NCBI RefSeq assembly: GCF_001637325.1
Contig: NZ_LRXL01000026.1
Location: 62,001-126,000 of the forward strand
From: Cochleicola gelatinilyticus
GTDB lineage: Bacteria > Bacteroidota > Bacteroidia > Flavobacteriales > Flavobacteriaceae
Length of the DNA stretch: 64,000 bases
Reading direction: 5' to 3'
Shown here: positions 1 to 9,744 of the stretch, in pieces
Layout of the letters: each line of letters opens with the position of its first letter
How positions within the stretch are numbered: position 1 is the stretch's first letter
Made by a program: the position numbers and the translations under genes
Notes under the pieces: model-generated
The model's database searches: none
What the model saw: only the letters and a program-made list of their open reading frames with translations
Told to the model about the DNA's origin: nothing

Positions 1-77
1 AACTCAACACGAAACATAGCATTCGATAATGCTTCAACTATGCTTCCATCTTGTTCTATTGCGGGTTGTTTTGCCAT
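1..77 (-). CDS. infA: Translation initiation factor IF-1, N-terminal part (cut by window edge)
   Basis: The first 25 codons of IF-1 read leftward from an ATG at 77 and run off the window. The start MAKQPAIEQDGSIVEAL is the usual bacterial IF-1 N-terminus, leading into the OB-fold that sits in the ribosomal A site during initiation. It follows secY by 83 bases on the same strand, the normal position in Bacteroidota spc operons. The gap of 78–160 is AT-rich and shows no terminator, so infA is probably read through from the ribosomal operon. Confidence 0.93.
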   Translation of the reverse strand, partial: MAKQPAIEQDGSIVEALSNAMFRVE

Positions 78-160
78 TCTTAATTTTAAATTTTAATTAT
101 TAATACGAACTGTTTGTTTCAATAGTCATACCAATAACTACACTCAATATTTAAATTAGT

Positions 161-1504
161 TTATGCTACTGCTTTCCTATTCTTACCGGACTTCATAAGA
201 CCGTCATAATGTCGGTTCAATAAGTACGAATTGATTTGTTGCATGGTATCGATAGCAACCCCTACCATAATCAATAGAGAGGTTCCGCCATAAAATAAAG
301 CCCATCCTTGCTGAATTCCTAACAACTTCACAACGAACGCTGGAAAAATAGCGATCAAAGCTAAGAATATAGATCCAGGCAATGTAATCTGTGACATTAT
401 TCTATCTAAAAATTCTGCGGTATCTGTACCTGGTTTAATACCTGGAATAAATCCACCACTTCTTTTTAAATCGTCCGCCATTTTATTGGTTGGAACTGTT
501 ATCGCTGTATAGAAATAGGTAAAGATGATGATCAACACTGCAAACATAACATTATACCAAAGTCCAAAAATATCACTGAAATTAGCTTGAAGCGATTGTG
601 CAAATTCACTATCTGATAGCCCCGCTACTGCAGAGGGAACAAACATAATTGCCTGAGCAAAAATAATAGGCATTACTCCTGAAGCATTTAACTTTAACGG
701 AATAAACTGTCGCGCGCCAAAAATATTTTTTTCATACGCTCCACTAGCTGTTCGTCTCGCATATTGTACTGGTATCTTTCGGACCGCCATAACCAACATA
801 ATACATGCAAGAATAATAACAAACCAAATGACCAGTTCTATAAGAATCATGATTAACCCTCCGTTCGATTCAAATACTCTCGCGGCAAATTCCTGAACAA
901 AAGATAATGGCAAAGTGGCAATAATACCCACCATAATTAAGATAGAGATACCATTTCCAATTCCCTTATCAGTAATCTTTTCTCCCAGCCACATTGCAAA
1001 TACACAACCTGTAACTAAAATGATTACAGAAGAAACATAAAACATTGGTGTTTGTCCTAATATAAATGCTTCAGCTGGTACTCCTAAGGCTGGAAGACCT
1101 GCTAAATAACTAGGCGCTTGAACCAAACAAATACCGATAGTTAACCATCGAGTAATTTGATTGATTTTCTTTCTACCACTTTCTCCTTCTTTTTGTAATT
1201 TCTGAAGGTATGGCACCGCAATCTGCATCAATTGAACCACAATGGAAGCAGAGATATATGGCATAATACCTAATGCAAAAACGGAAGCATTAGCAAACGC
1301 CCCTCCTGTAAATGCATTTAATAAACCACCAATTCCTCCGGCATCAAATTTTCCGGAGAATTCTGCTAATCTCGAAGCATCGATACCTGGAAGCACCACC
1401 TGTGCACCGAATCGGTATACAAGTAATAAACCCAAGGTAACCATAATACGATTACGCAGTTCCTCTATTTTCCAAACATTCTTTAAGGTATCAATAAATT
1501 TCAT
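161..1504 (-). CDS. secY: Preprotein translocase subunit SecY
   Basis: SecY is the channel-forming subunit of the SecYEG translocon in the inner membrane. The 447-residue product has the family length, about ten hydrophobic helices and the typical N-terminus KNVWKIEELRNRIMVTLGLL. The conserved loop ASGVMPIIFAQ lies near residue 275 and the cytosolic loop RKIPVQYARR just before it. It starts 12 bases after rplO, so translation is probably coupled to the ribosomal genes, as usual for spc operons. The lysine-rich C-terminus (SGKNRKAVA) is intact. Confidence 0.98.
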   Translation of the reverse strand: MKFIDTLKNVWKIEELRNRIMVTLGLLLVYRFGAQVVLPGIDASRLAEFSGKFDAGGIGGLLNAFTGGAFANASVFALGIMPYISASIVVQLMQIAVPYLQKLQKEGESGRKKINQITRWLTIGICLVQAPSYLAGLPALGVPAEAFILGQTPMFYVSSVIILVTGCVFAMWLGEKITDKGIGNGISILIMVGIIATLPLSFVQEFAARVFESNGGLIMILIELVIWFVIILACIMLVMAVRKIPVQYARRTASGAYEKNIFGARQFIPLKLNASGVMPIIFAQAIMFVPSAVAGLSDSEFAQSLQANFSDIFGLWYNVMFAVLIIIFTYFYTAITVPTNKMADDLKRSGGFIPGIKPGTDTAEFLDRIMSQITLPGSIFLALIAIFPAFVVKLLGIQQGWALFYGGTSLLIMVGVAIDTMQQINSYLLNRHYDGLMKSGKNRKAVA

Positions 1505-1516
1505 TGGGATGCTTTA

Positions 1517-1969
1517 TTACATTGTTACTACTTCACCACCGGCCGCTTCAATAGCTTTCGCTGCTGTGGCAGTAAACTTATGTGCAGATACTTTCAATTT
1601 TGCCTTTAATTCTCCTCTTCCTAAAATCTTCACCATTTCATTTTTCCCAACAAGACCAAGTCCAATTAGAGTTTCAAAGTCAACTGTACCTTCTATCTTT
1701 TTGTCGTCTACCAATTGCTGAAGTACATCAAGATTTACACCTTGATATTCCTTACGATTGATATTTGTAAATCCAAACTTAGGAACACGACGTTGCAAAG
1801 GCATTTGTCCACCTTCAAATCCGATTTTCTTGGAGTATCCAGAACGAGACTTTGCACCTTTATGACCACGAGTTGCAGTTCCTCCTTTACCGGATCCCTG
1901 TCCGCGACCTACGCGTTTTCCTTGTCTTTTAACCGAACCATCGGCTGGTTTTAAGCTACTTAAATCCAT
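1517..1969 (-). CDS. rplO: 50S ribosomal protein L15 (uL15)
   Basis: A 150-residue protein with the Gly/Lys/Arg-rich N-terminal extension of L15 (around GRGQGSGKGGTATRGHKG, residues 22–39) that threads into 23S rRNA, followed by the globular domain. L15 assembles late into the large subunit. It lies between rpmD and secY, the invariant spc order, with 10 and 12 bases of spacing. Length and motifs are normal. Confidence 0.98.
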   Translation of the reverse strand: MDLSSLKPADGSVKRQGKRVGRGQGSGKGGTATRGHKGAKSRSGYSKKIGFEGGQMPLQRRVPKFGFTNINRKEYQGVNLDVLQQLVDDKKIEGTVDFETLIGLGLVGKNEMVKILGRGELKAKLKVSAHKFTATAAKAIEAAGGEVVTM

Positions 1970-1979
1970 TTTTTTTATC

Positions 1980-2159
1980 TTAAGCGGTTTCTACAGAAAC
2001 CAAGTGATTAACTTTTTTTATCATACCAAGAATATTTGGCGTATTTTCATGCTCTACCACTTGGCCTATTCTCTTAAGACCTAAAGCTTCTAGCGTTCTC
2101 TTTTGGTTTTGAGTACGGTTAATTGCACTTTTCACCTTTTTAACTTTAATTTTTGCCAT
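1980..2159 (-). CDS. rpmD: 50S ribosomal protein L30 (uL30)
   Basis: A short gene of 59 codons plus stop, read from an ATG at 2159 to a TAA at 1980–1982. The product begins MAKIKVKKVKSAINRTQNQK and continues with KRTLEALGLKRIGQ and a terminal MIKKVNHLVSVETA, the compact L30 fold (beta-alpha-beta-alpha-beta). Its place between rpsE and rplO is the standard spc order and supports the call. It is easily missed because of its size. Confidence 0.97.
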   Translation of the reverse strand: MAKIKVKKVKSAINRTQNQKRTLEALGLKRIGQVVEHENTPNILGMIKKVNHLVSVETA

Positions 2160-2170
2160 CTTCTTTCGAT

Positions 2171-2695
2171 TTATCCTTTGTATAATTTCTCTAAAGAGAT
2201 TCCACGTTGCTTGGCAACTGTTTGCGCACTACGTAATTGTAATAATGCATCAAATGTTGCTTTTACCACATTATGTGGGTTAGAAGACCCTTGTGACTTC
2301 GACAATACATCGTGTACACCAACTGCCTCTAATACAGCACGTACAGCTCCACCAGCAATTACACCGGTACCTGGGGCCGCTGGTAGAAGATTTACTCTTG
2401 CACCACCATATTTCCCTTTTTGCTCATGCGGAAGCGTCGATTTGTTCAATGGAATACGAACAAGGTTTTTCTTTGCATCTTCAATTGCTTTTGCGATTGC
2501 ACTAGCAACGTCTTTAGATTTTCCTAGACCTTGACCTACAACTCCATTCTCATCACCTACCACTACAATAGCTGAAAATCCGAAGGCTCTACCCCCTTTA
2601 GTAACTTTCGTTACACGTTGTACTCCTACTAGTCGATCTTTCAATTCAAGACCTCCCGGTTTTACTAATTCTATGTTTTTATAATCTTGATACAT
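2171..2695 (-). CDS. rpsE: 30S ribosomal protein S5 (uS5)
   Basis: S5 has an N-terminal double-stranded-RNA-binding-like domain and a C-terminal domain, and contributes to decoding accuracy and mRNA unwinding. The 174-residue product shows the S5 signature around [18 protein letters not shown] (residues 30–50) and the loop [20 protein letters not shown] near 125–145. It starts 5 bases after the rplR stop. Length is typical for Bacteroidota. Confidence 0.98.
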   Translation of the reverse strand: MYQDYKNIELVKPGGLELKDRLVGVQRVTKVTKGGRAFGFSAIVVVGDENGVVGQGLGKSKDVASAIAKAIEDAKKNLVRIPLNKSTLPHEQKGKYGGARVNLLPAAPGTGVIAGGAVRAVLEAVGVHDVLSKSQGSSNPHNVVKATFDALLQLRSAQTVAKQRGISLEKLYKG

Positions 2696-2700
2696 ACTAC

Positions 2701-3057
2701 TTAGAATTTGAGACCTCCCTCGCGAGCGCCTTCAGCTAATGATTTAACTCTTCCGTGATATAGGTAACCGCCTCTGTCAAATGACACAGCATCAACGCCG
2801 GCCTTTTGTGCTTTTTCAGCGATTGCTTTTCCTACTAATTTAGCCGCTTCCACTTTATTTACTTTGGAAGCGTCAATATCTTTATCTCTTGAAGATGCGG
2901 CGGTAATAGTTTTTCCATTTACATCGTCAATAAGTTGCGCATAAATCTCTTTATTGCTTCTGAAAACAGCTAAACGCGGACGTTGTTCTGTTCCCGAAAT
3001 TGTCTTACGTATTCTGAAACGCAAGCGATCTCTTCTATCGTTTTTTGATAATGCCAT
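2701..3057 (-). CDS. rplR: 50S ribosomal protein L18 (uL18)
   Basis: A 118-residue 5S-rRNA-binding protein. A basic N-terminus ([11 protein letters not shown]) is followed by [20 protein letters not shown] and the C-terminal [20 protein letters not shown], all hallmarks of L18. With L5 it docks 5S rRNA onto the central protuberance. It lies between rplF (11-base gap) and rpsE (5-base gap). Nothing is unusual. Confidence 0.98.
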   Translation of the reverse strand: MALSKNDRRDRLRFRIRKTISGTEQRPRLAVFRSNKEIYAQLIDDVNGKTITAASSRDKDIDASKVNKVEAAKLVGKAIAEKAQKAGVDAVSFDRGGYLYHGRVKSLAEGAREGGLKF

Positions 3058-3068
3058 AACTTTATTTC

Positions 3069-3611
3069 TTATGCAGATTTACCTGCTTTTCTTCTAATTT
3101 GTTCTCCTACGAATCTCACACCTTTTCCTTTGTAAGGTTCAGGCTTTCTGAAGCCTCTAATTTTAGCGGCTACTTGACCTACTAATTGCTTATCGTGAGA
3201 TGTTAACTTTACGATTGGATTTTTTCCTTTTTCTGAAATTGTTTCCACTTTCACTTCAGGAGCAATATCTAACACAATGTTGTGAGAGAATCCTAGTGCT
3301 AAATCCAATCTTTGTCCTTGATTACTAGCACGATATCCTACTCCTACTAATTCAAGTTGTTTTGTCCAACCTGTAGATACACCTTCGATCATGTTATGAA
3401 CCAAAGCTCTGTACAATCCGTGTTTTGCTCTATGGTCTTTAAAGTCTGAAGAACGTTCAACTATAACATCGTTGTCCTCTACTTTAACTGTAACATCAGA
3501 ATATTCCTGTGTTAATTCTCCTAATTTTCCTTTTACGGTAATTACGTTGTCTTTTACATCAACTGTCACTCCTTCTGGAACTGTTACCGGGTTTTTACCT
3601 ATTCTTGACAT
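3069..3611 (-). CDS. rplF: 50S ribosomal protein L6 (uL6)
   Basis: L6 binds 23S rRNA near the sarcin-ricin loop and the factor-binding site. The 180-residue product has the two tandem L6 folds and the C-terminal signature [12 protein letters not shown] near residues 150–162. I chose the ATG at 3611 ([15 protein letters not shown]), which is the universal L6 N-terminus; the reading frame stays open upstream to 3653 but that extension would overlap the rpsH end and has no L6 similarity. The gap to rpsH is 13 bases. Confidence 0.98.
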   Translation of the reverse strand: MSRIGKNPVTVPEGVTVDVKDNVITVKGKLGELTQEYSDVTVKVEDNDVIVERSSDFKDHRAKHGLYRALVHNMIEGVSTGWTKQLELVGVGYRASNQGQRLDLALGFSHNIVLDIAPEVKVETISEKGKNPIVKLTSHDKQLVGQVAAKIRGFRKPEPYKGKGVRFVGEQIRRKAGKSA

Positions 3612-3624
3612 TTCTTGTCTATTT

Positions 3625-4026
3625 TTAGTATACGTAACACAATACTTCTCCACCTACTTTTTGAGACTGAGCCTGCTTTCCTGTCATTACTCCCGAAGAA
3701 GTTGAAACGATAGCAACACCCAACCCATTTAAGATACGTGGAAGTTCGGTAGAACTCGCATATTTACGTAAACCTGGTTTACTAATTCTTTGAATTTTCT
3801 TGATCACTGGGTCTTTTGTAAGCTTATCATATTTTAAGGCGATTTTAATAGTTCCTTGTGGCCCTTTATCATCCTCAAATTTGTAGCTTAAAATGTATCC
3901 TTGATCAAAAAGGATTTTTGTAATTTCCTTTTTAAGGTTAGAAGCGGGAACTTCCACTACACGGTGTCCTGCTTTAACTGCATTTCTAACACGTGTTAGA
4001 TAATCTGCGATTGGATCTGTTGTCAT
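3625..4026 (-). CDS. rpsH: 30S ribosomal protein S8 (uS8)
   Basis: A 133-residue protein starting MTTDPIADYLTRVRNAVKAG and ending with the S8 signature (GLGVAIVSTSSGVMTGKQA then GGEVLCYVY). S8 is a primary binder of the 16S rRNA central domain, and in Escherichia coli it is the translational repressor of the spc operon; whether that control exists here cannot be seen. A 69-base gap separates it from rpsN, with no clear hairpin. Confidence 0.98.
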   Translation of the reverse strand: MTTDPIADYLTRVRNAVKAGHRVVEVPASNLKKEITKILFDQGYILSYKFEDDKGPQGTIKIALKYDKLTKDPVIKKIQRISKPGLRKYASSTELPRILNGLGVAIVSTSSGVMTGKQAQSQKVGGEVLCYVY

Positions 4027-4095
4027 TTAATTTAATTTACGGTAATGGTTTTCTTTTCAAAATATTTGATCTGAACCTGCTACCCATTTATATAA

Positions 4096-4365
4096 TTACC
4101 AAGAAGCCTTTCGTACTCCTGGGATTAATCCTTTGTTTGCCATCTCACGAAACATTACACGTGAAATTCCAAACGTTCTCATATACCCCTTAGGTCTTCC
4201 AGTTAATTTACAACGATTGTGTAAACGTACTGGCGAAGCGTTTTTAGGTAATTTTTGTAAACCTTCCCAATCGCCAGCTTCTTTTAGAGCTTTGCGCTTA
4301 TCGGCATACTTAGCTACCATTTTTTGTCTTTTTACCTCACGGGCTTTCATTGATTCTTTAGCCAT
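4096..4365 (-). CDS. rpsN: 30S ribosomal protein S14 (uS14), zinc-free form
   Basis: An 89-residue S14 with the conserved [20 protein letters not shown] block and the ending [11 protein letters not shown]. It is the longer form without the CxxC…CxxC zinc knuckle (one cysteine only, in HNRCKLT), so it should not depend on zinc. It begins 3 bases after the rplE stop in the normal order rplE-rpsN-rpsH. Confidence 0.98.
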   Translation of the reverse strand: MAKESMKAREVKRQKMVAKYADKRKALKEAGDWEGLQKLPKNASPVRLHNRCKLTGRPKGYMRTFGISRVMFREMANKGLIPGVRKASW

Positions 4366-4368
4366 CTC

Positions 4369-4920
4369 TTAGTTCTTTTGAAAAGGTAACCCTAGTTCGG
4401 TTAATAATGATTTTGCTTCCTTATCGGTTTCAGCAGTGGTCACAAAAGTAATATTCATACCTTCGATTTTCTTCACTTTATCGATATTTATTTCAGGAAA
4501 AATAATCTGCTCAGTAATTCCTAAAGAGTAGTTTCCTCTTCCGTCAAAACCAGTTGCTTTTATTCCGTTAAAGTCACGTACGTTAGGCAACGCAGATGTA
4601 ATGAGTCTATCTAAAAACTCATACATACGTTCACCACGCAATGTTACTTTAGCACCAATAGGCATTCCTTTACGTAGCTTAAATGTCGCAACATCTTTTT
4701 TAGATATTGTTGCGATTGCTCGTTGTCCTACAATGTGAGTTAACTCTTCAACTGAGTTTTCAATCAGCTTCTTGTCTGCAACTGCAGCACCTACTCCACG
4801 AGACACCACTATGCGCTCTAGTTTTGGTACTTGCATTACATTTTTGTAGCCGAACTCATCTGTAAGCGCGTTCATAACGCGACTTTTATACTCTTCCTTA
4901 AGTCTTGGTGTATATGCCAT
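4369..4920 (-). CDS. rplE: 50S ribosomal protein L5 (uL5)
   Basis: A 183-residue 5S-rRNA-binding protein with [17 protein letters not shown] near the N-terminus, the conserved [15 protein letters not shown] around residues 85–100 and [18 protein letters not shown] near 128–145. L5 bridges 5S rRNA, the central protuberance and the P-site tRNA. It is separated from rplX by 2 bases and from rpsN by 3, indicating tight coupling. Confidence 0.98.
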   Translation of the reverse strand: MAYTPRLKEEYKSRVMNALTDEFGYKNVMQVPKLERIVVSRGVGAAVADKKLIENSVEELTHIVGQRAIATISKKDVATFKLRKGMPIGAKVTLRGERMYEFLDRLITSALPNVRDFNGIKATGFDGRGNYSLGITEQIIFPEINIDKVKKIEGMNITFVTTAETDKEAKSLLTELGLPFQKN

Positions 4921-4922
4921 AA

Positions 4923-5237
4923 CTATAATACTTGATTCGATTTTTTAGCAAATCGTACTTTTTTTCCGTCTTCCATTTTATAACCCACTCTCGTTGGTCC
5001 TCCTGTTTTAGGATCTACTAATGAAAGATTAGAAATATGAATTGGAGCTTCTTTTTCTGTAATTCCACCTTGAGGATTTGCAGCACTAGGCTTCTCGTGT
5101 TTCTTTACAGTATTAACTCCTTCTACTATTGCTTTGTTTTTGTCAAGGATCACTTTCATTACTTTACCTTCTGAACCTTTATGTTCTCCAGCAGTAACAA
5201 CTACAGTGTCTCCCGATTTTATTTTAAGCTTTGCCAT
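4923..5237 (-). CDS. rplX: 50S ribosomal protein L24 (uL24)
   Basis: A 104-residue protein with the KOW motif at its N-terminus ([20 protein letters not shown]), which binds the 5' domain of 23S rRNA and acts as an assembly initiator. The C-terminal part ([20 protein letters not shown]) also matches L24. It lies 13 bases after rplN and 2 before rplE. Confidence 0.98.
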   Translation of the reverse strand: MAKLKIKSGDTVVVTAGEHKGSEGKVMKVILDKNKAIVEGVNTVKKHEKPSAANPQGGITEKEAPIHISNLSLVDPKTGGPTRVGYKMEDGKKVRFAKKSNQVL

Positions 5238-5250
5238 CTTACTATTCGTA

Positions 5251-5619
5251 TTAAAGCACCTCAGGTGCCAATGATACTATTTTCATAAATTGTTTATCAC
5301 GAAGCTCTCTTGCTACTGGTCCGAAAACACGTGTTCCTCTCATCTCACCTTGTGGACCTAAAAGTACACAAGCGTTATCATCGAAACGTATGTACGATCC
5401 ATCTGGTCGCCTTACTTCTTTTCGTGTACGAACTACTACAGCTGTAGAGACGGCACCTTTCTTAATGTTTCCATTAGGTGTTGCTTCTTTAACAGAAACT
5501 ACAATTTTATCTCCAATAGAAGCATATCGTTTCTTTGTACCTCCTAATACACGGATAGTAAGGACTTCCTTAGCACCGGTATTATCTGCTACTCTAAGTC
5601 TTGATTCTTGTTGTATCAT
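5251..5619 (-). CDS. rplN: 50S ribosomal protein L14 (uL14)
   Basis: A 122-residue protein with [19 protein letters not shown] at the N-terminus and [20 protein letters not shown] at the C-terminus, both invariant L14 features. It forms an intersubunit bridge and is the docking site of the silencing factor RsfS. The gaps to rpsQ and rplX are 2 and 13 bases. Confidence 0.98.
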   Translation of the reverse strand: MIQQESRLRVADNTGAKEVLTIRVLGGTKKRYASIGDKIVVSVKEATPNGNIKKGAVSTAVVVRTRKEVRRPDGSYIRFDDNACVLLGPQGEMRGTRVFGPVARELRDKQFMKIVSLAPEVL

Positions 5620-5621
5620 GG

Positions 5622-5885
5622 TTACTTCGCTCTTTCAATTATTTCTACTAACCTCCAACTCTTGGTTTTACTTAAAGGTCTTGTTTCCATGATCTTTACA
5701 GTATCTCCCTCGTTACAGTCATTTTTCTCGTCGTGCGCTACATATTTTTTCGTTTTTAAAACGAATTTTCCATACATAGGGTGCTTCACTTTTTTTACCT
5801 CGGCAACAACAATAGACTTTTCCATTTTGTTACTGGTTACTACACCTATACGCTCTTTTCTTAAGTTTCTTTTAATTTCTTCCAT
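5622..5885 (-). CDS. rpsQ: 30S ribosomal protein S17 (uS17)
   Basis: An 87-residue OB-fold protein beginning [20 protein letters not shown] and carrying the S17 pattern [19 protein letters not shown] followed by [20 protein letters not shown]. It binds the 5' domain of 16S rRNA early in assembly. It lies between rpmC and rplN as usual. Confidence 0.98.
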   Translation of the reverse strand: MEEIKRNLRKERIGVVTSNKMEKSIVVAEVKKVKHPMYGKFVLKTKKYVAHDEKNDCNEGDTVKIMETRPLSKTKSWRLVEIIERAK

Positions 5886-5898
5886 CTTTCAGCTTGTA

Positions 5899-6090
5899 CT
5901 ATTGTACTTCTCTTTTAGTTAGTTCTGTCGCAATTCTCGCAATGCTTTTACGCTGCGATCTTAATTGAATTGGATTCTCCAACGGTGAAATGGTATGAGC
6001 CATTTTAAAATCTGAATACGCTTTTCTAGCTTCAGCAAGTTTTTCCTGTAGCTCTGCTGTTGATGCTTCTTTTATTTCTGATTGTTTCAT
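5899..6090 (-). CDS. rpmC: 50S ribosomal protein L29 (uL29)
   Basis: A 63-residue helical-hairpin protein at the peptide exit tunnel, near the trigger factor and SRP docking site. The start was set at the ATG at 6090 (MKQSEIKEASTAELQEKL), the usual L29 N-terminus; a TTG two codons upstream at 6096 is in frame but less likely. The C-terminal RSQRKSIARIATELTKRE is the L29 signature. Gaps are 11 bases to rplP and 13 to rpsQ. Confidence 0.97.
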   Translation of the reverse strand: MKQSEIKEASTAELQEKLAEARKAYSDFKMAHTISPLENPIQLRSQRKSIARIATELTKREVQ

Positions 6091-6101
6091 CTTCAAAAAA
6101 A

Positions 6102-6521
6102 TTAATCTTGATAATCTCTAGACATCACGAATTTCGTTTTTACTGGAAGCTTTTGCGCCGCAAGACGAAGTGCCTCTTTAGCAGTTTCCAAAGGAACTCC
6201 AGAAACTTCAAATAAAATTCTACCAGGTTTCACAACAGCAGCCCAATATTCAACAGCACCTTTACCTTTACCCATACGTACCTCAAGAGGTTTTTTGGTG
6301 ATCGGTTTGTCTGGAAAGATCATGATCCATATAGAACCTTCTCTTTTCATAAAACGCGTTGCAGCAATACGTGCAGCCTCTATTTGACGAGCTGTCAAGA
6401 AATTGGAATCCAAAGACTTTATACCAAAGGTTCCGTATGCCAATTGATTTCCGCGACCAGCATTACCTTTCATGCGGCCTTTTTGTTGCTTACGGTATTT
6501 TGTTCTTTTAGGTTGTAACAT
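6102..6521 (-). CDS. rplP: 50S ribosomal protein L16 (uL16)
   Basis: A 139-residue protein beginning [19 protein letters not shown], with the L16 signature [20 protein letters not shown] in the middle. It contacts A- and P-site tRNA and completes the peptidyl transferase centre. It lies between rpsC (18-base gap) and rpmC, in normal order. Confidence 0.98.
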   Translation of the reverse strand: MLQPKRTKYRKQQKGRMKGNAGRGNQLAYGTFGIKSLDSNFLTARQIEAARIAATRFMKREGSIWIMIFPDKPITKKPLEVRMGKGKGAVEYWAAVVKPGRILFEVSGVPLETAKEALRLAAQKLPVKTKFVMSRDYQD

Positions 6522-6539
6522 TTTCTTCTATTTAAAAAA

Positions 6540-7259
6540 TTACTTTCTACGACGTGACTTGTTACCACCGCGTCCTGAATTTCCACCTTTTCCACCTTTT
6601 TTGGCTAAGCCAACTAGTGGAGAAAGCTCTCTTTTTCCATATACTTCACCTTTCATGATCCATACTTTAACACCTAATCTACCATAAGTAGTGTGTGCCT
6701 CAACTAAAGCATAATCGATATCGGCTCTGAATGTTGATAAAGGTATACGACCATCTTTATAAGACTCCGATCGTGCCATTTCAGCACCATTTAAACGTCC
6801 TGAGATCTGTATTTTAATACCTTCAGAATTCATACGCATCGCTGCAGCAATTGCCATTTTAATTGCACGACGGTATGAAATTCTATTTTCAATTTGTCTT
6901 GCAATACTAGCACCTACTAGATGAGCGTCTAATTCAGGTCTTTTGATCTCATGAATGTTGATCTGTACCTCTTTATCTGTGATCTTTTTAAGCTCTTCTT
7001 TTAACTTGTCTACTTCTTGACCCCCTTTCCCGATAATAATACCGGGACGAGCTGTAGTTATAGTAACGGTTACAAGTTTAAGCGTACGCTCAATAATCAC
7101 TCTTGACACACTTGCTTTACTTAAACGAGCATGAACATATTTTCTAACCTTATCGTCTTCGGCTAATTTATCGCCGTAGTCGTTCCCTCCGTACCAGTTG
7201 GATTCCCATCCTCTAATGATACCTAAGCGGTTTCCGATTGGATTTGTCTTCTGTCCCAT
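6540..7259 (-). CDS. rpsC: 30S ribosomal protein S3 (uS3)
   Basis: A 239-residue protein that lines the mRNA entry channel. It has the N-terminal [20 protein letters not shown], a KH RNA-binding domain with [14 protein letters not shown] near residues 78–91, and the C-terminal S3 domain ([22 protein letters not shown]). The last 20 or so residues form a Gly/Arg/Lys-rich tail, common in Bacteroidota. It is preceded by rplV with a 4-base gap. Confidence 0.98.
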   Translation of the reverse strand: MGQKTNPIGNRLGIIRGWESNWYGGNDYGDKLAEDDKVRKYVHARLSKASVSRVIIERTLKLVTVTITTARPGIIIGKGGQEVDKLKEELKKITDKEVQINIHEIKRPELDAHLVGASIARQIENRISYRRAIKMAIAAAMRMNSEGIKIQISGRLNGAEMARSESYKDGRIPLSTFRADIDYALVEAHTTYGRLGVKVWIMKGEVYGKRELSPLVGLAKKGGKGGNSGRGGNKSRRRK

Positions 7260-7263
7260 TTAA

Positions 7264-7674
7264 TTAATTGCTTTGTGTGTTATCGTTAGCACCAAGCACG
7301 AGTGTTACGTGATTGGAACGTTTTCTAATTCTGTGTGCGCGACCTTGTGGTGCTGGACGTAGTCTCTTCAACATCGTTCCTCCATCCACTCGGATCTCCT
7401 TAACAAAAAGATCTGCATCTTCAACAGAAGCATCTTCATTTTTAGATTGCCAGTTTGCAATAGCAGACAAGACAAGTTTTTCTAAACGACGTGATGATTC
7501 TTTCGAACTGAACTTTAAAATATTAAGCGCTTTGTCCACTTTTTCACCTCGAATTAAATCCGCCATTAGACGCATTTTTCTTGGCGATGTAGGGCAATTA
7601 TTCAACTTAGCAAAGTATTGTGTTTTCTTCGCTTCCTTGATAGCTTCTGCTCTTTCTCTTTTACGAACTCCCAT
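7264..7674 (-). CDS. rplV: 50S ribosomal protein L22 (uL22)
   Basis: A 136-residue protein whose beta-hairpin reaches into the exit tunnel. Visible features are [18 protein letters not shown] near residues 27–44 and the tunnel loop with [20 protein letters not shown] near 106–125, the region where macrolide-resistance changes occur in other bacteria; no insertion or deletion is apparent. It is 6 bases after rpsS. Confidence 0.98.
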   Translation of the reverse strand: MGVRKRERAEAIKEAKKTQYFAKLNNCPTSPRKMRLMADLIRGEKVDKALNILKFSSKESSRRLEKLVLSAIANWQSKNEDASVEDADLFVKEIRVDGGTMLKRLRPAPQGRAHRIRKRSNHVTLVLGANDNTQSN

Positions 7675-7680
7675 GGCCTA

Positions 7681-7959
7681 TTATTTTTTTCCTTTATTTT
7701 TTGCACCTGCATGACCACGGAATGATCGGGTCGGTGAAAATTCTCCTAATTTATGTCCTACCATATTCTCAGTAACATACACAGGAACGAATTGACGCCC
7801 ATTATGTACTGCGATGGTTTGCCCAACAAAATCTGGAGTGATCATTGAAGCTCGCGACCAAGTTTTGATCACAGTCTTTTTATTCGACTCAACATTTTGT
7901 TCAACTTTCTGTTCTAACTTGTAGTGAACGTAAGGTCCTTTTTTTAACGATCTTGCCAT
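7681..7959 (-). CDS. rpsS: 30S ribosomal protein S19 (uS19)
   Basis: A 92-residue head protein beginning [19 protein letters not shown], with the S19 core [20 protein letters not shown] and the C-terminal [13 protein letters not shown]. It lies between rplB (3-base gap) and rplV, the standard S10-operon order. Nothing unusual. Confidence 0.98.
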   Translation of the reverse strand: MARSLKKGPYVHYKLEQKVEQNVESNKKTVIKTWSRASMITPDFVGQTIAVHNGRQFVPVYVTENMVGHKLGEFSPTRSFRGHAGAKNKGKK

Positions 7960-7962
7960 AGC

Positions 7963-8787
7963 TTATTTCTTTCTACGTTCGATTATGTATTTATTACTTG
8001 CTTTAGTTCGGGTACGGGTTCTGTATCCTTTAGCAGGAATTCCGTTTCTAGAGCGCGGATGCCCACCTGAAGATTTCCCTTCACCACCACCCATTGGGTG
8101 ATCAACTGGGTTCATAACCACTGGTCTTGTTCTAGGACGTCTACCTAACCATCTTGATCTACCTGCTTTACCAGAGACCAACAATTGATGATCACTGTTT
8201 GAAACAGCACCAATAGTCGCCATACATGTAGCTAATATCAATCTCGTCTCCCCTGAAGGCAATTTAACTGTAGCGTATTTACCATCTCTTGCCATTAACT
8301 GAGCAAAAGCACCAGCACTACGAGCCATAACAGCTCCTTGTCCCGGACGTAATTCAATACAAGAAATAATTGTACCTAATGGAATATTTGAAAGAAGCAT
8401 TGCGTTTCCAATCTCAGGAGCAGTTTGCTCATTAGAAACAATGTTCTGTCCAACTTGTAGTCCGTTTTGAGCAATCACATAACGCTTCTCACCATCTTGG
8501 TAATTAAGCAATGCGATAAAAGCCGTACGGTTTGGATCGTATTCTATAGTTGCGACTGTAGCAGGAACTCCCACTTTGTCACGTTTAAAATCGATAATTC
8601 GATATTTCTTTTTGTGACCACCACCAATGTAGCGCATGGTCATTTTTCCTTGACTGTTTCTACCACCAGATCTTTTGTTCGGAGCTAATAAACTTTTCTC
8701 CGGCTTATCAGTTGTAATGGCGTCAAAACCATTAACAACTCTAAAACGCTGACCTGGGGTGATAGGTTTTAATTTTCTTACTGACAT
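7963..8787 (-). CDS. rplB: 50S ribosomal protein L2 (uL2)
   Basis: A 274-residue protein with an OB-fold and an SH3-like domain, needed for subunit joining and peptidyl transfer. The C-terminal signature [19 protein letters not shown] (residues about 224–242), including the conserved histidine in VDHP, is complete. It follows rplW by 29 bases. Confidence 0.98.
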   Translation of the reverse strand: MSVRKLKPITPGQRFRVVNGFDAITTDKPEKSLLAPNKRSGGRNSQGKMTMRYIGGGHKKKYRIIDFKRDKVGVPATVATIEYDPNRTAFIALLNYQDGEKRYVIAQNGLQVGQNIVSNEQTAPEIGNAMLLSNIPLGTIISCIELRPGQGAVMARSAGAFAQLMARDGKYATVKLPSGETRLILATCMATIGAVSNSDHQLLVSGKAGRSRWLGRRPRTRPVVMNPVDHPMGGGEGKSSGGHPRSRNGIPAKGYRTRTRTKASNKYIIERRKK

Positions 8788-8816
8788 TTTTGTCTTGATT
8801 TAATGCAATCCTAAGA

Positions 8817-9107
8817 TTACATATTACTGTAAAAATCTATTGTATCACCTTCCGCCACCTGTACAATTGCTTTTTTAACAGCATTTGTTTTACCAGTTTG
8901 AACACCTGTCTTTGTATAACGGGTCTTCCTATCAGGGCGGACATTTAATGTGCGAACTTTAAGAACAGAAACACCGTAAGCAGCTTCTACCGCTTTCTTG
9001 ATTTCTACCTTATTCGCCTTTGGGCTTACTACAAAACCGTATCGGTTATTAAGCTCCGCATCTGCAGTGGCTTTTTCTGTAATAATAGGTTTTATTAAGA
9101 TACTCAT
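8817..9107 (-). CDS. rplW: 50S ribosomal protein L23 (uL23)
   Basis: A 96-residue exit-tunnel protein (SILIKPIITEKATADAELNN at the N-terminus; NVRPDRKTRYTKTG in the middle). L23 is the main docking site for trigger factor and SRP. It lies 7 bases after rplD and 29 before rplB. Confidence 0.98.
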   Translation of the reverse strand: MSILIKPIITEKATADAELNNRYGFVVSPKANKVEIKKAVEAAYGVSVLKVRTLNVRPDRKTRYTKTGVQTGKTNAVKKAIVQVAEGDTIDFYSNM

Positions 9108-9114
9108 CTCGTTT

Positions 9115-9744
9115 CTATTTACTTAAGTTTGTTTCAATTGCTTCCAAAGAACCCTCAAACAGCACAACACTGTTTGCATTCATTATTTTATAAGTACTTA
9201 AATGTGAGTTAGTTACAACTTCAGTACCTTTCAAATTTCGAGAAGACAAATATACATTATTATTCGACTCTCCCAACACAAATAAAGATTTTTTATCTTC
9301 AAGACCTAAAGTCTTTAAAATTGCAGTAAAATCTTTTGTCTTTGGAGCATCAAAATTAAAGTCTTCAACGACCATAATTGCCTTATTATTTGCCTTCATT
9401 GTGAGGGCAGATTTACGCGCCAATCGCTTCAAGTTCTTATTTAATTTGAACGAGTAGTTTCTTGGTCTTGGACCAAACATTCTACCCCCACCTTTAAATA
9501 TACCAGACTTGATACTTCCCGCACGGGCAGTACCAGTTCCTTTTTGCTTCTTTATCTTTCTGGTTGAACCAGTAATTTCAGCACGCTCTTTAGCCTTATG
9601 CGTTCCTTGTCTTTGATTTGCAAGGTATTGTTTCACATCAAGGTATACAGCGTGATTATTAGGCTCAATTCCGAACACATCTTTAGAAAGTTCAACCTTT
9701 CTACCTGTGTCTTTTCCGTTACTATCTAATACAGCTACCTTCAT
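9115..9744 (-). CDS. rplD: 50S ribosomal protein L4 (uL4)
   Basis: A 209-residue protein with a long extended loop into the exit tunnel ([17 protein letters not shown] near residues 63–79, then [13 protein letters not shown]). In Escherichia coli L4 represses its own operon by a leader attenuator. Here its ATG overlaps the rplC stop by one base (9744), so the two genes are translationally coupled. Confidence 0.98.
   Translation of the reverse strand: MKVAVLDSNGKDTGRKVELSKDVFGIEPNNHAVYLDVKQYLANQRQGTHKAKERAEITGSTRKIKKQKGTGTARAGSIKSGIFKGGGRMFGPRPRNYSFKLNKNLKRLARKSALTMKANNKAIMVVEDFNFDAPKTKDFTAILKTLGLEDKKSLFVLGESNNNVYLSSRNLKGTEVVTNSHLSTYKIMNANSVVLFEGSLEAIETNLSK

Noticed and set aside
3612-3653. 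N-terminal extension of L6
   Set aside because: It would overlap the end of rpsH and does not resemble L6; MSRIGKN is the invariant start.
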